Counted from the first letter of the stretch, positions 53,391-63,676 are shown. The stretch is DNA of 64,000 nt from Elsinoe arachidis (GCA_013372555.1 JAAPAX010000007.1:868001-932000); one strand, 5' to 3'. Notes: generated by a model from the letters alone, not told the origin. Translations and numbers: made by a program.

Positions 53391-54308
53391 ATGTCTCTCG
53401 ATTCACTCCTCAAACGTCGCCCGCCTATCTGGCTATCCCGATTCCAGACCTCCCCAACCAAGACACTCGCCCTCACCATCTCCGCCTTGCGGCAATCCCT
53501 CCTCCCCCTTACACCCTTCCCATCATCCCATCCCATCAAAATCGTCTGCATATCCGACACGCACAACACCCAGCCACCTCTTCCTCCCGGAGACATCCTC
53601 ATCCATGCTGGCGACCTCACCCAAAAAGGCACCTTCTCAGAGCTCCAAGCCCAACTAGATTGGATAAATCGCCAGCCCCATCAACACAAGATCGTCATCG
53701 CCGGGAACCACGACATGCTGCTCGACGCGACTCGAACGCCGGGCCCCGAGAACGACAAACTACGAGAGTCATTAACATGGGGAGCCATCAACCACCTCCC
53801 CTCCACCTCCATCACCCTCCCCCTCCCCTCCCGCACACTACACATCCACGGCGACCCCTCCACCCGCCAGCACGGCAACTGGGCCTTCCAATACCCCCGC
53901 CATGCAGCAGCGACATACTGGTCCCACCGCGTCCCCCCCGAGACCGATATCTTAGTCACGCATATGCCACCTGCGTACCACCTGGATCTGGACGGCGAAG
54001 GCGACGTGGCGTTGCTGGAGGAGGTGAAGAGGGTAAGGCCGAGATTGCATGTTTTTGGGCATTTTCACGCGAGTAGAGGACGGGAGGAGGTGGTGTGGGA
54101 TGAGTTTGAGGGGGCGTATGAGGGGGTGATGCGGGAAGGGGGGTGGTGGGGGGTGGTGAGGTTGGTGGGGCAGATGGTGAGGTGGGTGTGGAGTGGGAGA
54201 GGGCAGGGAAGGGAAAGGGGAGGGGCGAGGACGACGATGGTGAATGCTAGTTATGTTGGGGGGTATTTGGATGAGGAGAGGAGGGGGGCAGTGGTGGTCA
54301 CTATCTGA
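53391..54308 (+). CDS. Calcineurin-like metallophosphoesterase (305 aa)
   Basis: Single exon. All five signature blocks of the fold are visible: ISDTHN (Asp-x-His), AGDLTQKG, AGNHDMLLD, THMPP and GHFH. This variant (UPF0046/MPPED-type) binds two divalent metals and hydrolyses phosphodiesters or monoesters; its physiological substrate in fungi is not known. The region before GHFH has a LHIHGDPSTRQHGNWAFQY segment typical of MPPED-like proteins. A hydrophobic stretch near residues 248-262 is part of a G-rich tail of low complexity. Codon use flips from C-ending to G-ending at about 53,985. Confidence 0.88.
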   Translation: MSLDSLLKRRPPIWLSRFQTSPTKTLALTISALRQSLLPLTPFPSSHPIKIVCISDTHNTQPPLPPGDILIHAGDLTQKGTFSELQAQLDWINRQPHQHKIVIAGNHDMLLDATRTPGPENDKLRESLTWGAINHLPSTSITLPLPSRTLHIHGDPSTRQHGNWAFQYPRHAAATYWSHRVPPETDILVTHMPPAYHLDLDGEGDVALLEEVKRVRPRLHVFGHFHASRGREEVVWDEFEGAYEGVMREGGWWGVVRLVGQMVRWVWSGRGQGRERGGARTTMVNASYVGGYLDEERRGAVVVTI

Positions 54309-54522
54309 GGATTAGGGGTTGGAGGATAGGCCACGGGGCATGGAATGGAGAGGCCCTGGTAGGGGTCACGACTTCGGGGAGGGACGGTAGTGTAATGTTT
54401 GCATTGGTTCGTGCTCTTCCTAAATCGTCCAAAGCTAGCCAATTCCAAGTCATTCAAAATGACTTCGCAAACCAAGTCTCTTCCACATCCAACTCCAAGC
54501 AAAACACCCAACTGCCCCTTCC

Positions 54523-57177
54523 TCACTTCTGCAAACTCTCCAACAACCCCTCCCCATCCCTCCTCGTCTCGACCGCCTTGAACGCCTCCCCCCTCTCCAA
54601 CCCCTTCTCCGCCCTCTCAAAAGCCTCCTCACTCCTATCCGTCACAACCCTCAATTCCTCCTCACCCAACACCTCCCCTCCCTCCCCTCCCTCTATCCTC
54701 TCCCCATCATCCCTCCCCAACAACCGTCTCAACTCCTCCATCTCCTCCCCACCCTCGCCCTTTCCCCTCCCCTTGGCCGCGCGGAACCTCCCCTTCTGAA
54801 TCACCAGCTTCTCCAGCCGTCGCTTACCCTCCGCTTTCTCAAGCAGCATACTCTCCACCGTCCCCTTTGTCGCGAAACGGTAGACGATCACCGGTCTCGT
54901 CTGCCCGATGCGATGAGCGCGGTCCTGCGCCTGGAGATCCTGCTGCGGGTTCCAGTCGCTGTCGAACAGCAGCACCGTGTCCGCGGCAGCGAGATTGATG
55001 CCCTGCCCGCCTGCGCGCGTGGAGAGGAGGAAAACATTCGTCTCGCTGGCCGGGTCATTGAAGGCGTCGATTTGCTCCTGGCGTTCGGTCTGGGCGACGC
55101 CGCCGTCGATGCGGCAGGTGTTCCAGCCGCGGAGGACGGTGCAGTAGGTTTGCAGGATGTCGAGTTGGGTTTTGAATTGGGAGAAGATGAGGACTTTGTG
55201 GCCCAGCGAGAGCAGGCGCGGGAGCAGGCGGTCGAGGAGTTGCATTTTGCCGGATTCGGTGATGAGGGTTGAGTCGACGTCGGATTCGTCTTCGGAGGTG
55301 AAGGGCCAGTAGAAGTTGTGGGGGGAGTTGCAGCAGAGGCGGAGTTGGAGGACGGGGTTTTGGAGCTTTTTGGCGGAGATCTGACGTTTGGCGAGGGCAA
55401 AGGTTTTGGAGCGTTCTTGTTCTTCGTCATCAGAGGGCTCAAGGTCGGAGGAGGAGGGCGTGGGTGGAGATTCTTCGAGTTTCTTGAAGTACTTGGTGTC
55501 GGAGAGCTCTTCGTAATTAGTGCGGCCGAGTGAGCGACGACTGCGGACAGAGCCAGTCGTGGAGCCGGCCACAGATGCAGGTGTGGAAGCGCGAGAGACT
55601 TTAGCAGACTTGTTTGGGGTAGAAGCTCGATCAACTGCCTTGCGCTTGAGCGACTGAGACCTACTTGCCACAGGGGTCGACTGGCGGCTTAGAGATTCGA
55701 AAGCCTTGTTCTCCAGGTAGGAGCGAGAGTCACCAGACAAGATCTCATGGTAGAGCTCGCGTTGTGATGCCGTGAGAGGGGCGTACAGGATGTACTCACG
55801 CTTCTTTGGCAAGGACGTCTCAACATCGGCCTTGACACGGCGAAGCAAGAATGGCTTGAGGATGGCGTGTAGCGAAGACACCAGAGACTTCTTGCGCTCC
55901 TCGGACAAGATCTGCTCGTACCCCTGACGCTCCTTCAGAGCTGAAAAGTCGAACCACGATTCGAAAGAGTCCAGGTTGTTGAAGATTGTCGGCATGAGGA
56001 AGTGTAGCAGTGACCAGAGCTCGGTGAGGTTGTTCTGCAGCGGCGTGCCAGTGATCAATAAACGATTGGCAGACTGGTACGACTGAAGCTCTCTGATAAG
56101 CTTGCAATCCAGATTCTTGATGCGGTGTCCCTCGTCGATGATAATATACTTCCAGCCATAGTGAGCCAAGAACTTCCTATCATTCATACAGATCTCGTAA
56201 GAAGTGCAGATGACAGGGAAGTCCTTGCTTCCAGGACTCTTTAATTTCTTACGTCGGATCTCCTCTCGCTCAGGCTTTGACCCATGATAAAGCACGACTG
56301 GAATGTCTGGGGTCCACTTCTTGAACTCTGCCACCCAATTGCTCGTCGTACTGAGCGGCGCCGCAATGAGGAAAGGTCCGTTGACACCCTTCTCGCGAAG
56401 AAACGCAATGAACGAGATTGTCTGAATCGTCTTTCCCAAGCCCATCTCGTCAGCCAGGATCCCATTCAGACCATTCTCATACAACGAGATCAACCAATCC
56501 AACCCCTCAAGCTGATACGTCCTCATCAATCCCCCAGTCACCAAATCCGGCTGCTTCGCCGACTTGAGATCCTGCATCCCAATCTCACCCGCCTTGACAC
56601 CATCGCCTGCCTCCTCCTTCAACGCCTCCTCGACCGTCGCATCCCCCGCCTTCTTCTGCAATTCCTCCTTCTTGAAGAAATCTGAAATCTTCTCCTTGTT
56701 CCCACTCTCCTCCCTCTTCGGCCTCCCCCGCCCCCTCTTGCCCTTCTGCTCCTCCACCTTCTCACCAGCCGTATTCGATCTCGTCGCTTTCCTCTGCCCT
56801 GCCTCCGCTATTTTCTCCGCCCTTTCCTCTCGCTTCGCAGCTTTCTTCCGATCTTTCTCGTCCTTTGCCGTGTCCTGCTCCTCTTGCTGCTGCATCTGCT
56901 GCAGCATGATGGTTGAGTATAGCTTACTTTGGCTGAGGAGGTACTCGAGCGCTTTGTATTTCTGGTCGATCTTCTCGGTGCCTCCGGCGAGGTCAGATTT
57001 GCGCTCGGCTTCGAGCTCGGCGTCGCGTTTGGCTTCTTGCTTGCGGCGGATGGCGAGCATTTTTGCTTCTTCGGCTTCCATGGCCTTGGAAATGGAGGGT
57101 TTGTGGGTTTCTGGAGAGGTCGGAGGAGTGGTGGTGTTGGACATGGTGACGTCCGAGGAGGATGAGGTCGTCGCCAT
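54523..57177 (-). CDS. LSH/HELLS/DDM1-type SNF2 chromatin remodelling ATPase (884 aa)
   Basis: Single exon. N-terminal ~215 residues are charged, with a coiled coil and an AT-hook-like KRGRGRPKR. The SNF2 core starts at RTYQLEGLDWLISLYENGLNGILADEMGLGKT (motifs I) and includes the DEGH box (IIIDEGHRIKN), LLITGTPLQNN, FLLRRVKADV, a Ser-rich insert between lobes (~510-600), VLIFSQFKTQLDIL, STRAGGQGINL and the terminal AHRIGQ box. This set fits the LSH family (yeast Irc5, Neurospora MUS-30, mouse LSH, Arabidopsis DDM1), which acts in nucleosome remodelling at repeats and in genome stability. The frame is open to 57204, but MATTSSSS at 57177 has the better context (GACCATGG). Confidence 0.9.
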   Translation of the reverse strand: MATTSSSSDVTMSNTTTPPTSPETHKPSISKAMEAEEAKMLAIRRKQEAKRDAELEAERKSDLAGGTEKIDQKYKALEYLLSQSKLYSTIMLQQMQQQEEQDTAKDEKDRKKAAKREERAEKIAEAGQRKATRSNTAGEKVEEQKGKRGRGRPKREESGNKEKISDFFKKEELQKKAGDATVEEALKEEAGDGVKAGEIGMQDLKSAKQPDLVTGGLMRTYQLEGLDWLISLYENGLNGILADEMGLGKTIQTISFIAFLREKGVNGPFLIAAPLSTTSNWVAEFKKWTPDIPVVLYHGSKPEREEIRRKKLKSPGSKDFPVICTSYEICMNDRKFLAHYGWKYIIIDEGHRIKNLDCKLIRELQSYQSANRLLITGTPLQNNLTELWSLLHFLMPTIFNNLDSFESWFDFSALKERQGYEQILSEERKKSLVSSLHAILKPFLLRRVKADVETSLPKKREYILYAPLTASQRELYHEILSGDSRSYLENKAFESLSRQSTPVASRSQSLKRKAVDRASTPNKSAKVSRASTPASVAGSTTGSVRSRRSLGRTNYEELSDTKYFKKLEESPPTPSSSDLEPSDDEEQERSKTFALAKRQISAKKLQNPVLQLRLCCNSPHNFYWPFTSEDESDVDSTLITESGKMQLLDRLLPRLLSLGHKVLIFSQFKTQLDILQTYCTVLRGWNTCRIDGGVAQTERQEQIDAFNDPASETNVFLLSTRAGGQGINLAAADTVLLFDSDWNPQQDLQAQDRAHRIGQTRPVIVYRFATKGTVESMLLEKAEGKRRLEKLVIQKGRFRAAKGRGKGEGGEEMEELRRLLGRDDGERIEGGEGGEVLGEEELRVVTDRSEEAFERAEKGLERGEAFKAVETRRDGEGLLESLQK

Positions 57178-57679
57178 GGTCAGGGAGGTGACGCTGACGC
57201 GCAAGAGGAATTGGCTGCGTGTGCAGAGCAGATCTTGCGTGAGAGCTAGATATTACTGCTCTATGCTAGCAAATGGTTGTAGGAGAAAGTGTACGTGGAA
57301 TTGCTATGTGTAATTCATAATGTGAACTTCACAAGGGGTAAGGTGAGCATTGTGAGGCAAAAAGTAAAGTGGATGTGGAGGGAAACGCGTGACGTAGCCG
57401 CGCTCCGATCCACGCTAAAAAGCACTTTACGCGTGGGATCTGGAATTCAATGCAGGTTCCTGAGATCTGGAGCCAGATCCGATCTGGAGCCCGATGGTTT
57501 GGTTGGACCGCCCTGAAGGCATGTTTCCTTCATCATTACACCATCTTTTCTGGTAGGTACTATACAGCTTTTCCGCGCCTTCCTCCTTGTTTAGAATGGC
57601 AACATCTCCTCTTTTACCAAATTGTACGACTCTGCCGAGCTCCACATCGACAACCCTTTTCTTCCGGCGATACTACCAG
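57178..57679. other. Upstream region of the SNF2 gene
   Basis: About 500 bases before the SNF2 start and after the stop of the next minus-strand gene. A short GATCTGGAGC-like motif occurs twice near 57,463-57,490 (AGATCTGGAGCCAGATCCGATCT region). Nothing else. Confidence 0.4.
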
Positions 57680-58522
57680 TCACTGCCAAAAGGTCTTGTA
57701 AACCTGCATCATTTCCTCCTCTAGCATATCCGGATCCTCTCCAAACACCTCCTCCGCAAGTCTCCTCCACGAGGTCCGAAGCACGTGGATGACGTTAGCA
57801 CGCCTAGTGAGATGCATCTGTCCCTGAGGCCTCCTGTGCTGCTCCAGCATCTCATCGCGGTACCACTGCGAAGTCGTCTTTCCATCCCAGTAACACGCTC
57901 TTTTGGCCCTGGCTTCCACAGCTCTTCCAACTTCTCTCTCGTCCGCGTAGGGGCCAACTTCGTCCCATGTCTCACCCCAGCGACCCCAGCTGTCATCCTC
58001 TATTGCCCATGCCTCCAGGGCAGCCTTGCGCTTTTCTTCCTTGGATGGTGGTAAACTACCAGGCTCAAGCGAGGGGAACGATTGTGGTGAAAGCTGACGG
58101 CTTGACGGAAGGGAACGAGCCTTGGATGCTATGGGTGCACTGCGCTTCCTGGGTCGTCCTCGAGGGGCTGGCAGGTTGGTATGGAGGGCGGGCAGAGCAG
58201 GTCGACTCGTTGCCGAAGCCGCAGCGGCGGCCACTCTCGATGCCTGGTTCTTCATGACATCGAGGGTCAATTCCTCATCCTCGCGATAGCGAGACGGTGG
58301 GCGTAGCGTAGTGCGAAGCGACATGCGAGTTTCTGCGCTTTGTGGATCATCCTGGATAGGAGGGGTCGTGACCTGGCCTCGATGCTTCTGCCGTTCCACC
58401 CACTTGAAGTATGCCGCCTCCCCCGCCTCGTCTTCACGGTCGTCAAGGCCGGCGCATGGATGCGGTCCAGGGTCTACTATTTCTGTGCTGAGGTCGACGA
58501 TGCTGGACGCTGGGCTCAGCAT
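57680..58522 (-). CDS. Uncharacterised fungal protein (280 aa)
   Basis: Single exon starting MLSPASSIVDLSTEIVDPG. The first ~160 residues are disordered with an AT-hook-like RGRPRKRSAP (about 119-128). The C-terminal ~120 residues look folded and conserved in style (KAALEAWAIEDDSWGRWGETWDEVGPYADEREVGRAVEARAKRACYWDGKTTSQWYRDEML ... HVLRTSWRRLAEEVFGEDP), Trp-rich and helical. The combination could suggest a nuclear DNA-associated protein, which is inference. No family recognised. Confidence 0.65.
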   Translation of the reverse strand: MLSPASSIVDLSTEIVDPGPHPCAGLDDREDEAGEAAYFKWVERQKHRGQVTTPPIQDDPQSAETRMSLRTTLRPPSRYREDEELTLDVMKNQASRVAAAAASATSRPALPALHTNLPAPRGRPRKRSAPIASKARSLPSSRQLSPQSFPSLEPGSLPPSKEEKRKAALEAWAIEDDSWGRWGETWDEVGPYADEREVGRAVEARAKRACYWDGKTTSQWYRDEMLEQHRRPQGQMHLTRRANVIHVLRTSWRRLAEEVFGEDPDMLEEEMMQVYKTFWQ

Positions 58523-59268
58523 GCTTGGTGGCGATTCACACAGTAAGAATGGCTGATGATGTGGTCTCGATGTGAATGTGCATTGTATGCTTGTGATGAT
58601 ACGACCAAACCATTTTTGTTGCAGAAATTTTGTGATTGCCGTCTGACATGTGAAGGCAGGAGTCGCTCTTGCCTAGATGCCCGTTCGACGAGTAGACCAG
58701 ATTGGCCACATGTCTGCAGGATAGCTCTGCGACGCTCGTCCTCGCAAGTTTCAATTGAGAAGGGCACAATGGTTCTGTTGAATGAATGGACGCAACTTGA
58801 GTCGTAGTTTGCACAGCTGCACTAAACGCCTTGACTCTGGTATAGCGGAGGTCGCCAGTGACCTTTACCTGACAAGCCTGCTCTTTCCGATCGTTAGAAT
58901 TTCTCGAAAGTATGAGATGAGTTTCGTGTCAGTGGTATCGTGATCATGCTGAGTGCGGTCGATAGGGAAGACGAGAACAGTCAGACCTGCTTGCCACGTT
59001 TGATAGATCGTCAGCTTTGTCATGCACTCCAGCACAAGGGCATGTCAATGGGCCGAATGCGGAAGAAATGGCAGGACAAACAAGACCGACTTTGCTTGTA
59101 AAAGTTCTAATTTCGTTTCTACCTGTTCATCGCCAGATAAAACTATTCATGATTCATGATGTGTACCCACATTATGCCCTCCCAACCACATATACTCCAC
59201 TAGATGCTGATGCCGATTTCCTGTTTCCAATCATGATCATCATAAGACATTATATCCCTTGCAGTTGC
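58523..59268. other. Intergenic region
   Basis: About 750 bases between two minus-strand genes. Short ORFs on both strands (58,516-58,814) overlap each other and lack character. Nothing recognised. Confidence 0.4.
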
Positions 59269-60276
59269 CTATTCGTCGCCGCCAGGGTACCTCATCCGCT
59301 TGCTGCTCCTCACCACAGGCGTAGCGGGACAAACGTCTTCCTCCTCTGCGGCATCCTCATCGATGCTGCTCCTCTTCGTGGGGATGCTCAAGCGCTTTGC
59401 CATTTCCTGGCCCTCTCGCTCAGCCTGCTTGACGAGTGCTTCAGTCTCACCGGCGAGCGCTTCGATGGCAGCCCGCCACCTGTTCTCGGTCCTGCTCTCG
59501 GTCCTGGACGAGAATGGTAGAGGTGACGGCTTCATTCTCGCGCCGACAAAGGTGGGACTAGGCAGCATCATGGCCGTCCGATCAACACACGGAGAGTTGA
59601 GGAGATCGCTGTGTGCCGAGACATAGGTGTTGGTCTGGATTTCTTCGGTGAGATCGGAGCGGAATGACACTCGCTTCCGGCGGTCACGAACACGTGGCGA
59701 CCGTGGACCTGAGCTTGAGCTTGTTGTAGTCATGATCGGCTTGGGCTTGGTGACTCTTGACTTGAGCTTGGTCGACGCGAATGAAGTATCTAGTGGTAGT
59801 GCTCGACGAGGTGATGATGGTGATCTTGGAGATCTCGGCGAGGGTGGTAGGGAGTTGTGGGTATAGTTCTGAGGTGAGGGGATCTTAATCTCCAACGACA
59901 AAGTTGACTCGGTCGGAGGAGAGATGATCTTGATGTCCGGACAGGGTAGAGGTGATCGTGGTGCGCAAGCCTCCAGTGTCAAGGGTGTCCGAGGTAGGAA
60001 AGTGTTGCTAATGGTATTCCGAGTTGTCGGAGTTACGACAGACAGAGTCTCGAGATTGAAACTACTCGAGCTGGAACTTGAGTTGGCGTTGTATCCCGAG
60101 GCTGATACAGTGTCCAGAGATAGTGTCGGTCGGGTCCTTTTTGGTGGACCTGCAACGTGGTGCAAAGTAGGAGGGAAAGTATTTGAGCAGAGGGGAGCCA
60201 TTATAGCTCCTCGAATATTGGATGATCCCATGTGCATGTCATGGGAGAGTGCGGAGGTAGACATGCGAGCCAACAT
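59269..60276 (-). CDS. Disordered Ser/Pro-rich protein with a PP1-docking-like motif (335 aa)
   Basis: Single exon. Nearly the whole protein is low complexity: a poly-Ser tract (66-72), repeated SPRSPRSPSSPRR proline-directed sites (about 146-158), and a basic patch RDRRKRVSF (about 197-205). KRVSF fits the RVxF docking motif for protein phosphatase 1, and the Ser-Pro sites fit CDK/MAPK phosphorylation; both are inference from short motifs. A helix of ~35 residues (WRAAIEALAGETEALVKQAEREGQEMAKRL) precedes an acidic tail ending RSSKRMRYPGGDE. The family is unknown to me. The true start could be a later Met (residue 5, 14 or 16). Confidence 0.65.
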   Translation of the reverse strand: MLARMSTSALSHDMHMGSSNIRGAIMAPLCSNTFPPTLHHVAGPPKRTRPTLSLDTVSASGYNANSSSSSSSFNLETLSVVTPTTRNTISNTFLPRTPLTLEACAPRSPLPCPDIKIISPPTESTLSLEIKIPSPQNYTHNSLPPSPRSPRSPSSPRRALPLDTSFASTKLKSRVTKPKPIMTTTSSSSGPRSPRVRDRRKRVSFRSDLTEEIQTNTYVSAHSDLLNSPCVDRTAMMLPSPTFVGARMKPSPLPFSSRTESRTENRWRAAIEALAGETEALVKQAEREGQEMAKRLSIPTKRSSIDEDAAEEEDVCPATPVVRSSKRMRYPGGDE

Positions 60277-61148
60277 GTCGGGAGATGCGGAGGAAGGCGT
60301 TTCAATGGATCCTGGGGTCTTCGATCTGATGAAAATAGGGTTGAACGAGTCGATCAGCGATTGTGTTCAGCGAGTGACAGCGTGTCCAAATGGCGATAGA
60401 ACTGGTCTTGGTGGTGTTTGAAGCGGAAAGCAAAGGTGGCACCAAGAGGGGGGGATGCCGCATTATTAACGAGCTGCCATCCTCGCCGCCAACATGAAGA
60501 TTCTCGAGGATCCGATCGAATCAGAAAAAGAGCGATCAGGTAGTCGATGTCCGTCCGAGCTGTGTGTGATTCCTGTGGATGAGGAGATGAGAAGAGTGGC
60601 ACGGCGCACAGAGAGGGTAGAGGCGGTGCTGCGACTGGGATTCCAGAGGGAAAGTGTTGGAAGAGGATGGCGTGGATGGATCCGGCGCAGGGACGTGTTG
60701 GATTTGTACGGCACTTGTCGTGTCAAGAGTACAGGAGTGATGGAAGAAATGGATGCGGCAGCTGATGATTCTGGAACATGCACTTCTCGGTCATTCCAGT
60801 CCCATGGGAATATGCAGGAGGAACCAAAGGGACTGGCTTCTTTAACAGATTGGCTGTCTCATGGCGCCATCATCAACAAGCTTTTGCCCCCCCAATACGT
60901 TCGTAATCGGGCCCCCAACGGTCGACAAACGCTGGCGCTATTTTTATTGCTTCTTCGTCTCGTTCAACTCGTTGCCAGTTCGCGTTCGCTGCACGTCAAT
61001 CGTTCTCGTTATCGTCACCGGGCCACGGTTATCTGATCAATAATGACACAATCCGTCGCTGGTGATTGACTTCTGCCAGTCTCTGTTCTCTCTGGTACCT
61101 TTTCCTTGCCCTGCCTGTTTCGTGTTTGCATCCTTGGGGAATCTGGTC
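60277..61148. other. Divergent promoter region between the Ser/Pro-rich protein and the GT34 gene
   Basis: About 870 bases between two starts. A plus-strand open frame (60,494-61,036) and a partly overlapping minus frame (60,466-60,783) are both present; neither has convincing protein character. No motif identified. Confidence 0.4.
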
Positions 61149-62381
61149 ATGTTGGGCGTGTCGGAAACGAGGCATTTCTCGTCAAAGAGGCCCACGCGGA
61201 CCCTGTGTTTGCTCCTCGTGCCCATTTTCCTCCTTTTGTTGGTCGTTCGTTCGTCAGTAAGCCATTCAGTGTCGACGGATCTTCCTGTACAACCATTCAA
61301 AACATCAGGAGATGCCGATTCGCCCGGTCATCGCGATCAAGTCATTTATTCCAGGATTGGCAAGATCTCTAGCATTTTCTACGACAAGATGACGCCGCTG
61401 TCACAAGCCTATGAGGACGCTCTGCTTAGCCACCGAGAACACGACGACTTGTTCCACTACAAGCACCCTGTATTGCGAAACAAGCTTCTGCCAGGAACTT
61501 GGTCAAGGGAGGCTTACATCTTTTACATCCTAGCAGACGAGCTCCAGAAATCTCCATCAGAACGCCTGGACTGGCTATTCTGGCACGATGCTGACGTCGT
61601 CCTCATCAACGACCTGATTCCCTTGGAGACTTTCGTGCCAACTTCGGAGAAATGGTCCCATGTCAACTTTATCGTCTCGAACGATCTCAATGGCTTGAAT
61701 GATGGCGTCTTCTTCTTGCGTGTCAACGAGTGGGCTCTCCAATTCATGGCCGCGTCACTGGCCTTCCTAAAATACCACCCCGATGTCGGGTTGCGCTATG
61801 AAGGACAATCGACCCAAGAGCTCCTGAGCCGGACCGAGAACTGGAAAAATAGGACCATGCATGTACCTCAACGCTGGTTCAATGCCTACCAGAACTACGG
61901 CAACAACGATGACATTCCGCCCGAATTCAACTGGAGACTGGGCTACTTTGAGCCAGGCGATATGCTTGTCCACCTACCAGGCTCAGCAACATCTCGTACA
62001 GACCTCTTACGGCAATGGCTGAAGCGCAAGCGGGATGAGCCCTCAAAGTACATCATCCCCATCGAGAAACTCAACCTGACCAAGGAAGTCGAGCACTTCT
62101 GGGATCACGAAGCGCCAAAGGAGGAAGAGAACCAGGTCATCTACTGGCGCCGCTTCCATGTCGTACAAGACGCCGGAGGCAAGGCCGACGATGGCACCCG
62201 CAAAGAGATCAAAGAGTACCGAGAATCGATCAAGACTCAAAATCTTAAGCAGCAAGTCATCGACGAGAACATCAGAGAGATCGAGAAGAAGCACAAGCCA
62301 GGCAAGATCGAAGCAATGAGGAAGCTCTACGCCGACCGGTTGTCAGGGAAAGAGAAGGACTCTATCCAACCGGCGGGCTGA
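61149..62381 (+). CDS. GT34-family glycosyltransferase, type II membrane protein (410 aa)
   Basis: Single exon. Start MLGVSETRHFSSKRPTRTL gives a short basic cytosolic tail, then one signal-anchor helix (LCLLLVPIFLLLLVV, about 19-34). The lumenal catalytic part has the GT34 DxD motif in LFWHDADVVLIND (metal/UDP- or GDP-sugar binding), HVNFIVSNDLNGLNDGVFFLRVN and the GDMLVHLPG block. These match the Gma12/Mnn10 alpha-galactosyl/mannosyltransferases of the Golgi. The C-terminus is a charged helix. The donor sugar cannot be told from sequence. The frame continues upstream to 61062, but that extension would bury the anchor behind a second hydrophobic run and is not favoured. Confidence 0.85.
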   Translation: MLGVSETRHFSSKRPTRTLCLLLVPIFLLLLVVRSSVSHSVSTDLPVQPFKTSGDADSPGHRDQVIYSRIGKISSIFYDKMTPLSQAYEDALLSHREHDDLFHYKHPVLRNKLLPGTWSREAYIFYILADELQKSPSERLDWLFWHDADVVLINDLIPLETFVPTSEKWSHVNFIVSNDLNGLNDGVFFLRVNEWALQFMAASLAFLKYHPDVGLRYEGQSTQELLSRTENWKNRTMHVPQRWFNAYQNYGNNDDIPPEFNWRLGYFEPGDMLVHLPGSATSRTDLLRQWLKRKRDEPSKYIIPIEKLNLTKEVEHFWDHEAPKEEENQVIYWRRFHVVQDAGGKADDGTRKEIKEYRESIKTQNLKQQVIDENIREIEKKHKPGKIEAMRKLYADRLSGKEKDSIQPAG

Positions 62382-62659
62382 GATTGGTTCAATTGCCGAC
62401 AGTAATTATATGTCCGATACAGTAGACACTAGATTTCCAGTACTTTAATCACCCTACATAGGGCTCCTACCATTGCATCTATTCCCAGATTACTGATCTT
62501 GCACATTGACTTCTGCACCCAAACCCTCGCCCATCAGGGCAAGTTCCACACCACAAGAACGCTTCTAAACGCCCTCGTAAAGTGACACACTTCCACCATC
62601 CAAATTTCCAGTCAAGCACATCTTCTCGCCTCACTAATCATTCTCTGTCCCAAGTCACA
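62382..62659. other. Intergenic region after the GT34 gene
   Basis: About 280 bases containing the 3' UTR of the glycosyltransferase; nothing else recognised. Confidence 0.3.
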
Positions 62660-62944
62660 ATGCAGAACCTTTCCCAAGTCCCTGCCCTTCCCATGGGAAA
62701 TATGCAGGCCTCCATGAGTCGATCAGCCATTCAGAGCCCCAGGGAGATCCCAGCCCGGCGTCTCCCGAACCACAAAATCAGGGATCAAAGCCACAAGCGG
62801 GACGGATCGGAGGATCAGCTGCCTCCGTCCTCCAGGGTCGAGCTATTTATGGAGCATCCCGCAGGCTTCCCTCAGCTACGGGAGATGAAGACACGCAACG
62901 CCTTCCCAGTCATCAGCTGGGGTGTACAGGGTCCCGATTGTTGA
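62660..62944 (+). CDS. Possible small hypothetical protein (94 aa)
   Basis: Open frame with a reasonable start context (GTCACAATGC) giving a hydrophilic, Ser/Pro/Arg-rich product (MQNLSQVPALPMGNMQASMS...). There is no recognised domain, no signal peptide and no homologous neighbour. A GTGTAC near the end could also be a splice donor, so the stop may not be real. Weakly supported. Confidence 0.25.
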   Translation: MQNLSQVPALPMGNMQASMSRSAIQSPREIPARRLPNHKIRDQSHKRDGSEDQLPPSSRVELFMEHPAGFPQLREMKTRNAFPVISWGVQGPDC

Positions 62945-63676
62945 CAATGTAAGTGTAGGACGTGGTTCGCCACGCGTGCCTGCACGACGCGATTTGGATT
63001 TGGGTCGGCTTGGTCACGTGGTCATGAGGGCTGGAACGGGGACTTTGTCGATAGTGTTGACTTCAGAGCGGTGCACGTATTGGAATAGTGCTTCCTTGCA
63101 CGTAGCTGGACAATGTCTACACACTGTGGCGGGTTTGACGTGACGAGATCGAGTTGCTTCACATCAGCTTGAGAGCCGGAGATTGGTTCCCGGTGCAGCT
63201 GAGTGACCAACACAGCACGTGTGTCGTGCCACACGTTGGCCCCAAGCAGCGCGCCTTGAGCAGCGCTGGGGTGTGAAACGTGACCTCCAGCTGAGCTCCC
63301 TCGAGCATGGACACACCTGACCTCAGAGCACGTACAGCATCAAGTCCTCAGCTGCATGCAGGTACAGGCGTTGTGACTCTCCCTCCATCACATCCCTAGT
63401 CACCCGGTGCGCATACCATCGAGGCATGCTCGCATGATACAGGAGCGACACCAAAGTGATACAGAAATCATGCTGCGCTTGTCAATAGCGACTTGCGTAT
63501 CGCTTGAAGGTAGACATCACGCATCTTTTGGCCCAAATACCCGAGTAGAACGTGTTGGATAAGGGTCTTCTTCTCTATTCAACACCCCTGTATACCATCT
63601 ACTCGACCCGCTTTTCTCATCTTCAGCCCACCATCCTTCGTGTCTGCAGCGCCCTGGATCGCGGCCAGCTGGGACA
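62945..63676. other. Gene-free stretch before SEC31
   Basis: About 730 bases, with several CACGTG/CACGTG-like palindromes (for example near 63,015 and 63,215) but no coding frame I can support. Confidence 0.4.

Noticed and set aside
60494..61036. 180-codon plus-strand open frame between two divergent genes
   Set aside because: No domain, odd composition, overlapped by another open frame on the opposite strand; probably leader or promoter DNA.
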